Assembly (NCBI GenBank): GCA_002320555.1
Contig: DCJV01000081.1
Location: 12,276 to 18,378, forward strand
From: Ruminococcaceae bacterium UBA1691
GTDB lineage: Bacteria; Bacillota; Clostridia; Oscillospirales; Acutalibacteraceae
Length of the DNA stretch: 6,103 bases
Direction: 5' to 3'
The translations under genes and the position numbers were made by a program. The notes under the pieces are model-generated. The model was given only the letters and a program-made list of their open reading frames with translations. It made no database searches and was not told where the DNA came from. Below, one piece after another: positions 4,541-6,103 of the stretch (position 1 is the first letter of the stretch; each line of letters opens with the position of its first letter).

Positions 4541-6103
4541 ATGCAAAAAATCCAATTCTCCGATATGGAGCTATCTACAGAAATACAGCGCGCAGTGGAA
4601 GAAATGGGCTTTGAAGAGCCCACCAGCATCCAAGCGGCAAGCATTCCAATGATCCTTACCGGTCGGGACGTCATCGGTCATTCTCAAACAGGAACGGGCA
4701 AAACAGCTGCCTTCAGCATTCCAGCGATCGAAAAAATCGATCCTTCCGAGGGCCGAAAAACACAGGTGCTGATCCTCTGCCCCACGCGCGAGCTCGCCGT
4801 ACAAGCCTGCGATGAAATCCGGAAATTTGCCAAATACAAGCCATTTATCAAGGTCGTGCCGATCTATGGCGGCCAGCCGATCGAGCGGCAGTTCTCCGCT
4901 CTGCGCGGCGGGGCTCAAATCATCGTGGGTACGCCGGGGCGTGTGATGGACCACATGCGGCGCCGCACGCTAAAGCTCGATCACCTCCAAATGATCATCC
5001 TTGATGAGGCCGATGAGATGCTCAGCATGGGCTTCCGCGAGGATATTGAAATGATTCTCAAGGACGTCCCCCAGCAACGGCAGACCATTCTCTTTTCCGC
5101 CACGATGTCTCCGGAAATCATGCGGATTACAAAACAGTACCAGACAGATCCAAAACTGATCAAAATCACGCGGGAACAGCTGACGGTACCGAATATTGAG
5201 CAGACCTATTACGAAGTGCCCGTCGGGAAAAAGACTGAGGTCTTGAGCCGCCTGCTCGACGTCTATAATCCGAGCCGTTCCATTGTTTTCTGCAATACCA
5301 AAAAGCAGGTCGACGAGCTTGTCAAAGAGCTCCATGCACGCGGCTATCAGGCGCGGGGCCTGCACGGAGATATGAAGCAGGGAGAACGCACCCAGATCAT
5401 GAACGGCTTTCGCAGGGGCCTCATCGATATTCTGGTTGCGACGGATGTCGCCGCGCGCGGCATTGATGTCGATGATATCGCCGCCGTCTTCAATTACGAT
5501 ATCCCGCAGGATGTGGAGTATTATGTCCACCGCATCGGACGAACCGGACGCATTGGCAAGGAAGGCCGCGCCTTTACCTTTGTCACAGGCCGCAGGCAGA
5601 TTTACGAGCTGCGCGATATCGAACGCTTTACCAAATCAAAAATCACGCTCAAGGCCGTTCCGTCAAGCAGTGAAGTAAACGAGACAAATGAGCGCAAATT
5701 TCTCGACCGTGTGCGCACAGTATTAGAAGAGGGAAATCTCGAAGAATACACACCGTATATCGATACGCTCCTGGAGGATTACGCTTCTCTCGATATCTCC
5801 GCTGCGCTGATCAAAATGCTGATGAAAAAAGAGCACAGGAGCCGCAAGCCGAGCCGCGCGGACGACGAGCTGTTTGCCGCCGAAAGCCGGCGCAACCGGA
5901 TGGAACGCGATAGTCGACGCCGGGAACGCGGCAATGCTCGTCTGCTAGGCACGCGGCGCTCCCCCTCCGTTCCCCGCCACGATGATGCAGATATGGAAAA
6001 GATCAGCATCAATATCGGGCGCAAGCATCATGTCAGCGCAAGCCATATTCTCGGCGCGCTTGCCGGAGAAAGCGGTTTGCCCGGGAAAAGCTTTGGAAGA
6101 ATT
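4541..6103 (+). CDS. DEAD-box ATP-dependent RNA helicase, DeaD/CshA/DbpA type (C-terminus outside window)
   Basis: The first 521 residues are present and the frame is open to the right edge. The protein unwinds RNA duplexes using ATP; relatives act in ribosome assembly, RNA decay and cold adaptation. All superfamily-2 helicase motifs are visible: Q motif with Phe6 and PTSIQ (27-31), motif I SQTGTGKT (48-55), Ia PTRELA (81-86), Ib TPGR (131-134), II DEAD (155-158), III SAT (186-188), IV IVFCNT (248-253), Va ATDVAARGIDV (300-310) and VI HRIGRTGR (330-337). A dimerisation-like helical segment (about 380-430) and a very basic Arg-rich linker (about 430-480) follow. Then MEKISINIGRKHHVSASHILGALAGESGL (485-513) begins a DbpA-type RNA-binding domain, which in some relatives binds 23S rRNA; it is cut by the window edge. 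The ATG at 4541 follows a GAGGA ribosome binding site (4530-4534), and the protein starts right at the Q motif. deaD, cshA or dbpA cannot be distinguished safely. Confidence 0.96.
   Translation, partial: MQKIQFSDMELSTEIQRAVEEMGFEEPTSIQAASIPMILTGRDVIGHSQTGTGKTAAFSIPAIEKIDPSEGRKTQVLILCPTRELAVQACDEIRKFAKYKPFIKVVPIYGGQPIERQFSALRGGAQIIVGTPGRVMDHMRRRTLKLDHLQMIILDEADEMLSMGFREDIEMILKDVPQQRQTILFSATMSPEIMRITKQYQTDPKLIKITREQLTVPNIEQTYYEVPVGKKTEVLSRLLDVYNPSRSIVFCNTKKQVDELVKELHARGYQARGLHGDMKQGERTQIMNGFRRGLIDILVATDVAARGIDVDDIAAVFNYDIPQDVEYYVHRIGRTGRIGKEGRAFTFVTGRRQIYELRDIERFTKSKITLKAVPSSSEVNETNERKFLDRVRTVLEEGNLEEYTPYIDTLLEDYASLDISAALIKMLMKKEHRSRKPSRADDELFAAESRRNRMERDSRRRERGNARLLGTRRSPSVPRHDDADMEKISINIGRKHHVSASHILGALAGESGLPGKSFGRI

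Noticed and set aside
4970..5530. A 186-codon minus-strand open frame opposite the helicase
   Set aside because: The opposite strand encodes intact helicase motifs II to VI, and the antisense product resembles no protein I know.

Overview
The window looks like chromosomal DNA from a low-to-moderate-GC Gram-positive bacterium of the class Clostridia, probably near Oscillospiraceae/Ruminococcaceae. The evidence is a groES-groEL operon under a perfect CIRCE operator (the HrcA site typical of Firmicutes), sigma-A-like promoters, strong AGGAGG-type ribosome binding sites, and a GroEL tail ending in GGGMY rather than a GGM repeat. The taxonomic placement is inference from familiarity with these proteins, not from a search.

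Left part, read on the minus strand: the groES-groEL operon runs leftward from a promoter near 2763-2791 with CIRCE at its start point, and ends in a clear Rho-independent terminator at 653-700. Beyond it, an extended -10 promoter drives the N-terminal half of a DUF2804 protein of unknown function, which runs off the left edge.

Right part, read on the plus strand: divergently from groESL, after about 370 bases of intergenic DNA, lies an O-antigen ligase/polymerase-like (Wzy_C) integral membrane protein with a GTG start. It is followed by a DEAD-box RNA helicase of the DeaD/CshA/DbpA type. The helicase runs off the right edge inside its C-terminal DbpA-type RNA-binding domain. Only 151 bases separate these two genes. 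They hold a terminator-like hairpin with a six-T tract that ends 19 bases before the helicase ATG.

The genes do not form one pathway. Chaperonin and DEAD-box helicase are both housekeeping or stress functions (protein folding; RNA unwinding and ribosome assembly). The membrane ligase stands alone without visible glycan-biosynthesis neighbours. No mobile element, CRISPR array, tRNA or rRNA is visible. No clearly new system is present. The most worthwhile unexplained signals are the helicase leader hairpin, the repeated ATGTATTG octamer in both noncoding regions flanking the ligase gene, and a possible 42-codon ORF between groES and the ligase gene.
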